Below, piece after piece: positions 45,701 through 54,484 of a stretch of 64,000 nucleotides of DNA. Position 1 is the stretch's first letter, and every line of letters starts with the position of its first letter. Origin of the DNA: Microbacterium sp. M28 (GTDB lineage: Bacteria > Actinomycetota > Actinomycetes > Actinomycetales > Microbacteriaceae). Below the pieces are notes generated by a model, which ran no database searches, was not told where the DNA came from, and saw only the letters and a program-made list of their open reading frames with translations. Position numbers and translations under genes: made by a program. The DNA lies in contig NZ_CP107546.1 of assembly GCF_025836995.1 (NCBI RefSeq), positions 3,286,001 through 3,350,000 on the forward strand. Direction: 5' to 3'.

Positions 45701-48489
45701 GCACCGTTGCAGAGGCGCTGTCTGCCCTGCGGGCGGCGCTCGGCGAGTGCATCGACACGAGCATCCGACGCAGGGCCGAATACTCCAGCGACGCCTCGAA
45801 TTACCGGGTCGTACCGGAGGCCGTGGTCTTCCCGCAGGGTACGGACGATGTCGTCTCCGCGGTTCGCCTGGCGAGGGAGCATCGCCTGCCCGTCACGGCC
45901 AGGGGCGCCGGCACCTCGATCGCGGGCAACGCCGTGGGTGCGGGCCTCGTGCTCGACCTCAGCGGCCTCGACCGGATCATCGAGATCGACGCGGAGGCGC
46001 GGACCGCGCGGGTGCAGGCCGGTGTCGTGCTGGCCGACCTGCAACGGGCTGCCGCCGCGCACGGACTGCGGTTCGGCCCTGACCCTTCGTCGCAGTCCCG
46101 ATGCACGATCGGCGGGATGATCGGCAACAACGCGTGCGGTCCGAGGGCGATGCACTGGGGGCGCACATCCGACAACGTCACCGCCCTGAGGATCGTCGAC
46201 GGGACGGGGCGCATCCGCGACCTCGGCCCCTCGAACCCGGTGCCGGAGCTGGAGCAGGTGGCGGATGCCCATCTCGCCACGATCCGCACCGAGTTCGGCC
46301 GCTACGCCAGGCAGGGCTCGGGGTTCGGGCTCGAGCATCTGCTGCCCGAGAACGGCCGCGATGCCGCGAAGGCGTTCGTCGGGACCGAGGGCGCCTGCGG
46401 CGTCATCCTCGAAGCGACAGTCCGATTGGTTCCGATCCCGACCGCCACCGCGCTGGCGGTGCTCGGCTACGACGACATCACCCTGGCCGCGGACGATGTG
46501 CCGGCCCTCCTGCCGCTCCGGCCCATCGCGATCGAGAGCCTCGACGCCCAGCTCGTCGAGGTGGTGCGACGAGCGGGCGGAGACATCCCGCCTCTACCCG
46601 GCGGCAGGGCATGGCTGTTCGTCGAGACGGCAGGCGAGGCTCCCGCGACCGCACTGGCTGAGGCCGAGCGGATCGCCGGGGCATCGTCCGCAATCGATGT
46701 GGCAGTGCTCCCCGCCGGCGCCGACGCGACACGTCTGTGGGGCATCAGGGCGGACGGTGTCGGCCTCGCCGGTCGCACCGCCGAGGGCGCTCCGGCGTGG
46801 GCCGGGTGGGAGGACGCATCCGTGCCCCCGGAACATCTCGGCGATTATCTGCGCGCCTTTGAGGCGCTGAAGGCAGAGCATGGCGTCAGCGGCCTGAGCT
46901 ACGGCCACTTCGGCGATGGATGCGTGCACACCCGCATCGACTATCCGATCGCCGACGATCCGGACGGGTTCGCCCGGTTCATCTCCGCTGCGGCCGAGCT
47001 CGTACTGGAACGCGGCGGCTCGCCGTCCGGGGAGCACGGCGACGGCAGGGCCAGGGGCGACCTGCTTCAGCGGATGTACTCCGCGGATGCCCTGCGCGCC
47101 TTCGCCGCCTTCCGCGCCGTGTTCGACCCCGACGGCATCCTGAACCCCGGGATCGTCGTCGACCCCGCACCGATTTCGGCCGACCTGCGTCTGCCAGGCG
47201 TGCGCCCCCTCCCGACGATCGGGTTCGCGTTCGCCCACGACGGCGGCGATCTGGGCGCGGCTGCGCACCGATGCACCGGCGTCGGGAAGTGCCGGGCCAG
47301 CCATGCGAACGCGGCGGGGTTCATGTGCCCCTCGTTCCGCGCCACCGGTGACGAGCGCAACACCACCAGGGCCCGCGCCCGCGTGCTGCAGGAGGCGGTC
47401 AACGGCACGCTCGTCGACGGCATCCGCTCGCCCGCTCTGGCCGACTCCCTCGACCTCTGCCTCTCCTGCAAGGCGTGCTCATCGGACTGCCCAGCCGAGG
47501 TCGACATCGCCACCGTCAAATCCGAGGTGCTGCATCAGAAGTATCGCGGAAGGATTCGTCCGCTGAGTCACTACACCTTCGGGCGCCTGCCGCAATGGCT
47601 GCGCATCGCCGGAATCGCCCCGTGGGCGCTCGACGCGGTCCAGAGCGTCCCCGGCATCCGCAGACTGCTCATGCGGCTCATCGGCGCAGACCCGCGCCGC
47701 TCGCTGCCGCGGCTGCCCGCTCGCTCTCTGCAGCGGCGATGGCGAGGCCGAGGCGGCGTCGACCGGCCGGACGTGCTCATTTGGGCGGACAGCTTCACCG
47801 ACCGCATCTCCCCTGAGGTCGGCGAGGCGGCCGCCGCCGTGCTCGAGGACGCCGGTTACCGGGTGGGGCTCGTGCCGCCCGGCGTCTGCTGCGGCCTCAC
47901 CTGGATCACCACCGGCCAGCTCGACGGCGCGCGTCGCCGTCTGAGGGCCGGACTCGACATTCTCGAGCCGTCGCTCGCCGCCGGCATCCCGATCATCGGC
48001 CTCGAGCCCTCGTGCACGGCGGTGCTGCGCAAGGACGTCCTCGAACTGCTGCCGGACGATCCTCGGGCACGGCAGGCAGCCGCTTCCGTGCGGACCCTCG
48101 CCGAGTTCCTGACCGATCCGGCCGCGCCGCACGCGGCGAGCTGGCGGCCTCCGGATCTCAGCGGGACACGGATCATCGCCCAGCCGCATTGCCATCAGCA
48201 CGCAGTATTGGGGTTCTCCGCGGATGCGGAACTGCTGCGCCGGAGCGGCGCCGAAGTCGACACGCTGGACGGGTGCTGCGGCATGGCCGGCAATTTCGGC
48301 ATGGAGGCCGGTCACTACGAGCTCTCAGCGTCGATCGCCCGGCTCGCCCTGGCACCTGCGGTCGATTCCGACGCCGATGCGGTGCTGCTGGCAGACGGAC
48401 TCTCCTGCCGAACCCAGGCATCCGATCTGATGGCGCGTGACTCGGTGCATCTGGCTGAGCTGATCCGTCCGCCGCGCGGGGTAGCGTAG
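45697..48489 (+). CDS. FAD-linked oxidase / Fe-S (GlpC-like) fusion oxidoreductase
   Basis: A 930-residue fusion. The N-terminal half is a VAO-type FAD domain (VVFPQGTDDVVSAVRLA, TARGAGTSIAGNAVG, IGGMIGNNACG, FVGTEGACGVILEA) with the substrate-binding FAD-oxidase C domain (YGHFGDGCVHTRIDYP, SGEHGDGRARGDLL). The C-terminal half carries two 4Fe-4S motifs (CTGVGKCRASHA plus a later MCPS, and CLSCKACSSDCP) and two CCG domains (CCGLTW, CCGMAGNFG). This is the YdiJ/D-lactate dehydrogenase-type layout, oxidising a 2-hydroxy acid to a 2-oxo acid. In a rhamnose operon, lactate from rhamnose breakdown is a possible substrate, but that is inference. Its GTG overlaps the GH106 stop. Confidence 0.85.
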   Translation: MSTVAEALSALRAALGECIDTSIRRRAEYSSDASNYRVVPEAVVFPQGTDDVVSAVRLAREHRLPVTARGAGTSIAGNAVGAGLVLDLSGLDRIIEIDAEARTARVQAGVVLADLQRAAAAHGLRFGPDPSSQSRCTIGGMIGNNACGPRAMHWGRTSDNVTALRIVDGTGRIRDLGPSNPVPELEQVADAHLATIRTEFGRYARQGSGFGLEHLLPENGRDAAKAFVGTEGACGVILEATVRLVPIPTATALAVLGYDDITLAADDVPALLPLRPIAIESLDAQLVEVVRRAGGDIPPLPGGRAWLFVETAGEAPATALAEAERIAGASSAIDVAVLPAGADATRLWGIRADGVGLAGRTAEGAPAWAGWEDASVPPEHLGDYLRAFEALKAEHGVSGLSYGHFGDGCVHTRIDYPIADDPDGFARFISAAAELVLERGGSPSGEHGDGRARGDLLQRMYSADALRAFAAFRAVFDPDGILNPGIVVDPAPISADLRLPGVRPLPTIGFAFAHDGGDLGAAAHRCTGVGKCRASHANAAGFMCPSFRATGDERNTTRARARVLQEAVNGTLVDGIRSPALADSLDLCLSCKACSSDCPAEVDIATVKSEVLHQKYRGRIRPLSHYTFGRLPQWLRIAGIAPWALDAVQSVPGIRRLLMRLIGADPRRSLPRLPARSLQRRWRGRGGVDRPDVLIWADSFTDRISPEVGEAAAAVLEDAGYRVGLVPPGVCCGLTWITTGQLDGARRRLRAGLDILEPSLAAGIPIIGLEPSCTAVLRKDVLELLPDDPRARQAAASVRTLAEFLTDPAAPHAASWRPPDLSGTRIIAQPHCHQHAVLGFSADAELLRRSGAEVDTLDGCCGMAGNFGMEAGHYELSASIARLALAPAVDSDADAVLLADGLSCRTQASDLMARDSVHLAELIRPPRGVA
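48482..48487 (+). promoter_or_regulatory. Possible internal -10 box for lacI-type gene
   Basis: TAGCGT lies 6 nt before the GTG at 48494, overlapping the end of the preceding gene; it would allow basal repressor synthesis. Confidence 0.3.
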
Positions 48490-48493
48490 CGGG

Positions 48494-49531
48494 GTGGACA
48501 CGCCTCGACGCGAGAGGGTCGGCGTACGGGAGGTCGCCCTCGCGGCCGGAGTCTCCCTAGGGACCGTCTCGCATTACCTGAACACACCAGACCGGGTGTC
48601 GGAGGAGAAACGCGCGCGCATTCAGGCCGCCATCGACGAACTCGGTTTCGTACGCAACAGTGCGGCAGGCCAACTGCGCAACGGCCGCAATGCTCTGATC
48701 GGCTACCTCGCCCCCGAGATCTCGACGCCGTACTTCGGCGTCGTTTCCGAGGGGGTCGAGCGCCGCGCGTCCGAGATCGGCTACTCGGTGCTGATCGCGA
48801 GCTCGCACGGCGACCTCGATCGGGAGGTCTCGTACCTTGACATGTTCGAACAACAGCGCGTGCAGGGCATCCTGGTCGCCGCACGTCACGACATCGAGGA
48901 GAAGCTCGCGGATATCCGCGAGCGCGGCATCCCGTCAGTACTGGTGAGCCGCCAGGCACGTACGACGGATCAGCCTTCAGTCACCGTCGACGATGTGCGA
49001 GGCGGCGAACTGGTCGGCGAGCATCTGCTGCGGACCGGCCGCCGCAGGATCGCGTTCATCGGTGGACCGTTCGCCATCCGCCAGGTCGCCGAACGGTTCG
49101 CGGGACTCCAACAAGCCATGCGCTCCGTCCCCACAAGCTCGATCGAGGTGATCGACAGCCCAAACCGATCGCTTGAGGACGGTGTGCGTATCGGGAGGAT
49201 GCTCGCCGATCGCCCCGCGTCCGAGCGACCGGATGCGGTCTTCGCCGTGAACGACCTGCTCGCCATGGGCGTCATGCAAGCACTCGTCTCCGAGGGTTCG
49301 ACTCGTGTGCCGGAGGACCTCGCAGTCGTCGGCTACGACGACGTGCCCTTCGCCGCGGCATCCGTGATTCCCCTCACCTCTGTGCGCGCCACGCGCGCGG
49401 GTTACGGGGAGGCCGCCTTCGACCTGCTCTTCGAGCAGATGACCGCCGGGCAGCGCCCCACCGCAACCAGCTCCCACCTGGTGTTCCAGCCGGAACTGTT
49501 CGTGAGGGCGTCGAGCGCACCGATCGCCTGA
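48494..49531 (+). CDS. LacI family repressor of the rhamnoside operon
   Basis: A 345-residue regulator. HTH: VGVREVALAAGVSLGTVSHYL, followed by the hinge helix GFVRNSAAGQLRNG. The sensor domain runs from about residue 60, with GYDDVPFAAASVIPLTSV near the end. It is the last gene of the operon, 4 bp after the FAD/Fe-S enzyme, so it is likely to repress its own operon through the TGAACCGGTTCA boxes at 39903 and 39957. The start codon is GTG. It ends 35 bp from the convergent glycosyltransferase. Confidence 0.9.
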   Translation: MDTPRRERVGVREVALAAGVSLGTVSHYLNTPDRVSEEKRARIQAAIDELGFVRNSAAGQLRNGRNALIGYLAPEISTPYFGVVSEGVERRASEIGYSVLIASSHGDLDREVSYLDMFEQQRVQGILVAARHDIEEKLADIRERGIPSVLVSRQARTTDQPSVTVDDVRGGELVGEHLLRTGRRRIAFIGGPFAIRQVAERFAGLQQAMRSVPTSSIEVIDSPNRSLEDGVRIGRMLADRPASERPDAVFAVNDLLAMGVMQALVSEGSTRVPEDLAVVGYDDVPFAAASVIPLTSVRATRAGYGEAAFDLLFEQMTAGQRPTATSSHLVFQPELFVRASSAPIA

Positions 49532-49566
49532 CACGATACAGAATGGGCGTGCGCGCCTCTCAGCGC

Positions 49567-51024
49567 TCAGCGGCGGAGCGAGTCGGCGTGCGGGGACGGC
49601 TCGAGGGTGAAATCGGTGCCGGTCTCGGACCAGGTGTCCGTGGCGGCGCGACGGCGCGAGAGGATGCCGCGCACGAGCGGTGCTCCGACAGCCAGGGCGA
49701 CCGCACCGGCCAGGCTGCGGTCGGCCGACCCGAGCACGCTCTTGCGATGCCACGCCGCGTGCAGCGCTCCCCCGCGCGGCGGCGGAACCGGCCGCGGCGC
49801 GAGCGTTCCCGCTCGCCGCTGCGCGATCAGCTGCTCGACATGGGTCCACCAGTCCGATTCGGATGCCGGGTGGAAGTAGTTCTCCCACATCCACCCGGGA
49901 TGCGGATGCCGGAACTGCCGGCGCACCACTTCCTCGCCGCTGCCCAGCAGGCCGCTGCCGATGAACACCGTGTTCAGCAGCTGCTTGCTCACCCCGAACG
50001 TGTCCAGAGCGATGACGGGGACACCAGCCGCGAGCGCCTCGATCGCCGCGGTCGAGCTGACGGTCACGAGTCCGTCGGCGCGTTCGAGGGCCGCAGCCAT
50101 CGGCTGGTACGAGAACACGAGGTTGGCTGGTCGCGAGGAGAACAGGTCGGCGTAGGCATCCCGTTCGAGATGCGTCTCGGCCTCGCCTCGGCGCGACCGC
50201 AGCTTCACGACGACACGGCGGCGCGGGTTCGCCTCGGCGGCCCGCACGAGGATGTCCGCGATCGCGGTGCGCTCGTGACGCTCGACCGGCACCATGGCCT
50301 GTGCGGCGAACACGAGATCGGTGGCCGGCGGCCGCAGGGTGGCCTGCCCTCGCCCCGCTCCCCCCGTGAGCACGGCGGACTCCGACATTCCCCCCGCTCG
50401 TTGAGTGAGCACGGCGGAGCCGACCGAGTCGAAACGCGTCCGCGACTGAGTACCCGCTTCAGCCCGCTCGGCTCGCTCGACGAACGACGCGGGGGCGACG
50501 CGCTCGACGAACGAGGGCCGTTCGGCGGGCGCGGCGTACGGCAGCGTCGCGAGCCCGAGGGGCACGCGCACCCCGATCCGCTCCCCCAGCTCCGCGAATG
50601 CGCGTCGCTCACGATGCGAGTGCAGGACGACCAGGTCGCAGTGCTTGCGGTACTCGAGCGCGCCGCGCTGCGCCGGGATCGACATCCCCGGCAGCCCGCC
50701 GACGACGACCGGCCGCTTCTCGAGTCGGTCGATCTGAGCGCCGATCAGGCGGACGAACGCTCCGCGACCCGCCAGGACCACGGCATCCGGCTGGTGTCCG
50801 GACAGCCACCCGCGGACCTCGTCGAACGAGAGCCGGGTGACCTCGGCATCCGTGAAGGCCGTCCCCGTCAGCGCGGTCCGCTCCTGCTCACGGCTGACCG
50901 TGAGGGGCGTGTCGACGATCAGCAGATGACGGCGGACGCCGCTGACACCCGTCAGCAGCGACGCCGCCCACTTCACGAACGAGTCCGCGTCGGCGATCGC
51001 GACAACGCGCAGGCGGCCGCTCAT
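49567..51024 (-). CDS. DUF6716-like putative glycosyltransferase
   Basis: A 485-residue protein resembling the DUF6716 putative glycosyltransferases found beside neuB/neuA genes in actinobacteria. The N-terminal half has LRVVAIADADSFVKWAASLL and HLLIVDTPLT; the C-terminal half has VVVKLRSRRGEAETH and the GT-B-like VTVSSTAAIEALAAGVPVIA, which probably binds a nucleotide sugar. An unusual insert of about 50 residues (about 165-220) separates the halves; its DNA contains direct repeats (see 50366). It is the last gene of the nonulosonic-acid operon, overlapping neuB by ATGA. The donor sugar is unknown. Confidence 0.65.
   Translation of the reverse strand: MSGRLRVVAIADADSFVKWAASLLTGVSGVRRHLLIVDTPLTVSREQERTALTGTAFTDAEVTRLSFDEVRGWLSGHQPDAVVLAGRGAFVRLIGAQIDRLEKRPVVVGGLPGMSIPAQRGALEYRKHCDLVVLHSHRERRAFAELGERIGVRVPLGLATLPYAAPAERPSFVERVAPASFVERAERAEAGTQSRTRFDSVGSAVLTQRAGGMSESAVLTGGAGRGQATLRPPATDLVFAAQAMVPVERHERTAIADILVRAAEANPRRRVVVKLRSRRGEAETHLERDAYADLFSSRPANLVFSYQPMAAALERADGLVTVSSTAAIEALAAGVPVIALDTFGVSKQLLNTVFIGSGLLGSGEEVVRRQFRHPHPGWMWENYFHPASESDWWTHVEQLIAQRRAGTLAPRPVPPPRGGALHAAWHRKSVLGSADRSLAGAVALAVGAPLVRGILSRRRAATDTWSETGTDFTLEPSPHADSLRR
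50366..50514. repeat. Repeat-derived insert within the glycosyltransferase gene
   Basis: GTGAGCACGGCGGA occurs at 50366-50379 and again at 50405-50418. CGCTCGACGAACGA occurs at 50475-50488 and 50501-50514. The stretch between includes GTTGAGTGAGC and GAGTCGAAACGCG, words resembling dispersed intergenic elements of Microbacteriaceae. Translation stays open but gives a low-complexity peptide (repeated SFVER). Confidence 0.5.
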
Positions 51025-51893
51025 GCCGGTACGCGACGCAGCTTCGCCATCGGGGCGAGCTCGCCGGGGAACACGCGCTTGATGCCGTCGCCGAGCGCCG
51101 TCTCGATCACGCGGATGTCGCGGACGAGGTGATCCAGACCCGTCGGCTCGAGGGATGCCGCGTGGTCGGACCCCCACATCGTCCGGTCGAGGGTGATGTG
51201 ACGCTCGACGGCGACCGCGCCGATCGCGACGGCTGCCAGGGAGATCTGCAGGCCGCGTTCATGGCCGGAGTATCCGACGGGGATGCCGGGGTAGCGGTCG
51301 CGCAGCGACGCGATGACCCGCAGGTTCGCCTCTTCGGGCTCCATCGGGTACGTCGAGGTGGCGTGCATGAGGACCACCCGGTCGGTGCCGAGCACCTCGA
51401 GCGCCCGGTCGATCTGCTCGAGCGTCGACATCCCGGTCGAGAGGATCACCGGCCTGCCGGTCGCGCGCAGCGCCTCGAGCAACTCGGTGTCGGTCAGGCT
51501 CGCCGAGGCGACCTTGTGGGCGACGACGTTGAGGTCCTCGAGGAAGTGCACGCTGGGCACATCCCACGGGGAGGCGAACCAGTCGAGACCGAGCATGGTC
51601 GCGTGGTCGCCGATCTCGATGTACTCGTCCCGGCCGAACTCGACGCGCCGGCGGTACTCGAGATAGGTCATGGTGCCCCAGGGCGTCTCCCTCGGCACGT
51701 CGCGCATGTGCTCCGGCGTGGAGATCTCCGGTGTGCGCTTCTGGAACTTCACCGCGTTCGCGCCGCTGCGGGCCGCGACGTCGATCAGGCGCTTGGCGAG
51801 CTCGACATCGCCGTTGTGGTTCAGTCCGATCTCCGCGATCACGTAGACGGGCCTGCCGCCGCCGATCACGTGCGATCCGATGCTTACGGTCAT
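51021..51893 (-). CDS. neuB: NeuB-family nonulosonic acid synthase, short form
   Basis: A 290-residue PEP-dependent synthase. Core motifs: AEIGLNHNGDVELAKRLID, AVKFQKRTPE, SASLTDTELL, STGMSTLEQID, HATSTYPMEPEEANL, VGYSGHERG and ERHITLDRTMWGSDHAASLE. It would condense PEP with a hexose or N-acyl-hexosamine (phosphate) to a nine-carbon ulosonic acid. Typical NeuB proteins are about 340 residues and end in a SAF/antifreeze-like domain that closes the partner's active site; here the protein stops at the end of the barrel. GGAGG precedes the ATG. An 87-bp gap separates it from the neuA fusion; it overlaps the next gene. Confidence 0.85.
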   Translation of the reverse strand: MTVSIGSHVIGGGRPVYVIAEIGLNHNGDVELAKRLIDVAARSGANAVKFQKRTPEISTPEHMRDVPRETPWGTMTYLEYRRRVEFGRDEYIEIGDHATMLGLDWFASPWDVPSVHFLEDLNVVAHKVASASLTDTELLEALRATGRPVILSTGMSTLEQIDRALEVLGTDRVVLMHATSTYPMEPEEANLRVIASLRDRYPGIPVGYSGHERGLQISLAAVAIGAVAVERHITLDRTMWGSDHAASLEPTGLDHLVRDIRVIETALGDGIKRVFPGELAPMAKLRRVPA

Positions 51894-51980
51894 GTCGTCC
51901 TCCAGTCGTGGGAAACCCCCGTCCTTCCTGGGTACGCCGCGATTGTGAACGTCACGCGACCTGCCGGTTACCGGGCACGG

Positions 51981-53138
51981 TCAGCGAGGCAACACCCTCT
52001 CGACGAGTTCGCGAACGGCACCCCGTCCGCCGTTGCGTTCCAGCACGACCCGCGCCTGCTCCCGCACGGCGGGGTGCGCGTTGCCGACCGCCACCGGCCA
52101 GCCGACGATCGCCATCGCGGCGAGGTCGTTGACGTCGTTGCCGAGGTACGCGATGTCGCTCAGCGCGACGCCGTTGTCGGCCGCCCAGCCCGCGAGCGCG
52201 GTGGCCTTGTCGTCGATGCCGTGCAGCACCGGCACCTGGAGCTTGTCCGCCCGCGCCCGCACCACCGGGTTGGTCTCGGTGGACAGGATCAGCATCGGGA
52301 TGCCGGCCCTGCGCAGCAGCGAGACGCCCATGCCGTCTTCGCGGCTGACGCGCACGTGCTCGCGTCCCTCGCTGTCGACGAGCGCGGTGTCGTCGGTGTG
52401 CACGCCGTCGAAGTCGGTCACGACCGCGCGCACCGGGATCCGCACGTCGACATCCGAAGCCTCCACGAGATCCGCGACCGCGTCGGCCATCGCGAGCTGG
52501 TGGGCGTCGTCGATCTCGACGGCGGTCTGCTCCGGCACCTCGACGATCCCGATCCGGCCGAAGAAGCGATGCCCCGCGGCCCGGAAGCCCGCGGCATCGA
52601 ACGCGTAGAACGCACCGGTCTCGAGGTAGTGCGGCTCCCGGTCCTGTCGCCGTGGCCGATGCGCCGCGTCGTGGTTGATCGCCTCCGCGGCGCGGTCTTC
52701 TCCTCGCCGCCACAGGAACCCGTACGTCTCGTGCGCCGAGAACGCGCTGTCGCAGCGTCCGTCGGCGATGAGCCCGATCGCCTCGTCGATGCCGGCGGTG
52801 GGGATGAACGGCGACGTGGCCTGCACGAACACGACGATCCCGACCGGGATGCCGGTGCCTTCGAGCTCGTCCATCGCGTGCAGCACCGCGCTCTCGGAGG
52901 AGGCGGTGTCCCCGGAGATCTCCGCCGGTCGCGTGATCACGCGCGCACCGGCGGCGGCCGCCACGGCCGCGATCTCGGCATCGTCGGTCGACACGACGAC
53001 GAGGTCGACTCCGGATGCCGCGGCCGCTGCGCGCACCGCCCGCTCGACCAGCGGCACTCCGCCGACCCGGCGCAGGTTCTTGCGCGGCACCTGCTTGGAT
53101 CCGCCTCTGGCGGGGATGATCGCCACGTTCCGGGTCAT
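51981..53138 (-). CDS. neuA: CMP-nonulosonate cytidylyltransferase fused to a KdsC-type HAD phosphatase
   Basis: A 385-residue bifunctional protein. Residues 1-225 form a NeuA-type cytidylyltransferase with IIPARGGSKQVPRKN, VSTDDAEIAAVA and FVQATSPFIP. Residues 235-385 form a KDO-8-P/Neu5Ac-9-P phosphatase-like HAD domain with complete active-site motifs: DFDGVHTDD (Asp 242 and 244), LSTET, a Lys after GIDD, and GNDVND (Asp 335 and 338). It would both dephosphorylate a nonulosonate-phosphate and activate it with CTP. Eukaryotic CMAS has the same architecture. Its ATG overlaps the polysialyltransferase-family stop. Confidence 0.85.
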   Translation of the reverse strand: MTRNVAIIPARGGSKQVPRKNLRRVGGVPLVERAVRAAAAASGVDLVVVSTDDAEIAAVAAAAGARVITRPAEISGDTASSESAVLHAMDELEGTGIPVGIVVFVQATSPFIPTAGIDEAIGLIADGRCDSAFSAHETYGFLWRRGEDRAAEAINHDAAHRPRRQDREPHYLETGAFYAFDAAGFRAAGHRFFGRIGIVEVPEQTAVEIDDAHQLAMADAVADLVEASDVDVRIPVRAVVTDFDGVHTDDTALVDSEGREHVRVSREDGMGVSLLRRAGIPMLILSTETNPVVRARADKLQVPVLHGIDDKATALAGWAADNGVALSDIAYLGNDVNDLAAMAIVGWPVAVGNAHPAVREQARVVLERNGGRGAVRELVERVLPR

Positions 53139-54484
53139 CGTCCGGTGACCGCCTTCCATGCTCGCGCGGCACGCCGCCTGGCGCCCGCGACGGTCAGTCG
53201 CGCCTCTTCGATCCGGCCGACGCCGCCCTGGGAGCGCAACGCCCGCCGCAGCAACTTCTCCCGCGGAGCCCCGGGGAGGTCGAGGTCGATGAGCCGCTCG
53301 GCGACGAAGTAGCGGTCGCGTTCGGCGGCATCCAGTTCAGTGAGCAACCGTTCGGCGCGCGGGCGCAGGTGGGCCGCGATACGCGGCTGCATGGCATAGC
53401 CGACGGCGTCGACGAGCAGCTGCAGTCGGGCCGGGTCTCGATAGCCGGAGTCGTCGCGGGTGAGCGCATCGACGATAGTCGCCGGGACGCGGTTGCTGTT
53501 CTCATACGGACTCAGCCGCGCGAGCACGGTGTCCAGCCCGGCCGAGGCGATGGACCGGTCGTACAGCGTGCGCACCGTCGGCAGAGCGGTCGAGAACCCG
53601 GCGACGACGACCGCGGCATCCAGGCGTTCGGCGACGAGTTCCGCCGGCGTCGGTCCGCGGTACTCGGCGAACGTCACACCGTGCCGGCGTGCGCGCTGCC
53701 GCAGGGCCGAGGTCACGGCCGGCGGAGCGGACGGATGGGGCTTGAACACGATCCGCGCCGGGTCCGACGCGACCGCGCGGTCGATCATCTCCTGCTGCAT
53801 AGCGATCTCCTCGGCCGGTTCGACCAGGTCGAGGGCCGCGAGGTACTGGCCGAGGACGAGCACCGTGCGCGTCCCGTCGGCCAGCTCGTCCAGTGCGGGG
53901 TCGGCGACGACCGTCTCCGCGAGCGCGTCGCGGAACACCACCGCCGGTACGGGCACGCGTTCGGCACCCACCTCCGTGAAGACCAGGGGCGCGACGCCGG
54001 GAACGACGTCGGCGTAGACGACGCGACCGACGCGTTCGACCACGGTCCGCCCCAGGTCGACGCGGATCGGCGAGTAGGTCATGAGTCCGTCGCCGATGAT
54101 CGTGATCCGCGCATCGGGGAACAGTGCCAGCAGCGTCTTCGCCGGCGCGACCTGCGGACTCTGCACGCACAGCTCCAGATCGTCGTCCAGCCGCCACGCG
54201 CTCGTGAGCAGGCGGCGCAGGACCGGCAGGTCGACGGCGTCCGGCTTCCACGACGACGGATGCCGCGGCGACAGCAGTTCATCCAGCGACTCCGACCGGG
54301 AGAACCGCCCCCGCAGCGACGCCAGGCCCGGTTGGGCGTCGATACCGGTGCTGGTCTCGGGCACGCGGGCGGTATTGACCGGCACGAGCACGTTCTCATG
54401 GTCGTCGTCGAAGAGCTGCGCGTCGATCGCGGCGGCCGCGGTCGCCAGACCATATGCACTGTGGAGCATGAACAGTCTCGTCAT
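53135..54484 (-). CDS. Polysialyltransferase-family glycosyltransferase
   Basis: A 449-residue protein with the layout of the alpha-2,8-polysialyltransferase family. It begins TRLFMLHSAYGLATAAAAID, and carries LFPDARITIIGDGLMTYSPIR and the FKPHPSAPP motif, in which the His-Pro is typical for bacterial sialyltransferases. It would use the CMP-activated sugar from the NeuA fusion to extend a polymer. There is no signal peptide, so it is cytoplasmic or membrane-peripheral. ATGA overlaps on both sides show tight coupling. Linkage and acceptor cannot be read from the sequence. Confidence 0.72.
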   Translation of the reverse strand: MTRLFMLHSAYGLATAAAAIDAQLFDDDHENVLVPVNTARVPETSTGIDAQPGLASLRGRFSRSESLDELLSPRHPSSWKPDAVDLPVLRRLLTSAWRLDDDLELCVQSPQVAPAKTLLALFPDARITIIGDGLMTYSPIRVDLGRTVVERVGRVVYADVVPGVAPLVFTEVGAERVPVPAVVFRDALAETVVADPALDELADGTRTVLVLGQYLAALDLVEPAEEIAMQQEMIDRAVASDPARIVFKPHPSAPPAVTSALRQRARRHGVTFAEYRGPTPAELVAERLDAAVVVAGFSTALPTVRTLYDRSIASAGLDTVLARLSPYENSNRVPATIVDALTRDDSGYRDPARLQLLVDAVGYAMQPRIAAHLRPRAERLLTELDAAERDRYFVAERLIDLDLPGAPREKLLRRALRSQGGVGRIEEARLTVAGARRRAARAWKAVTGR

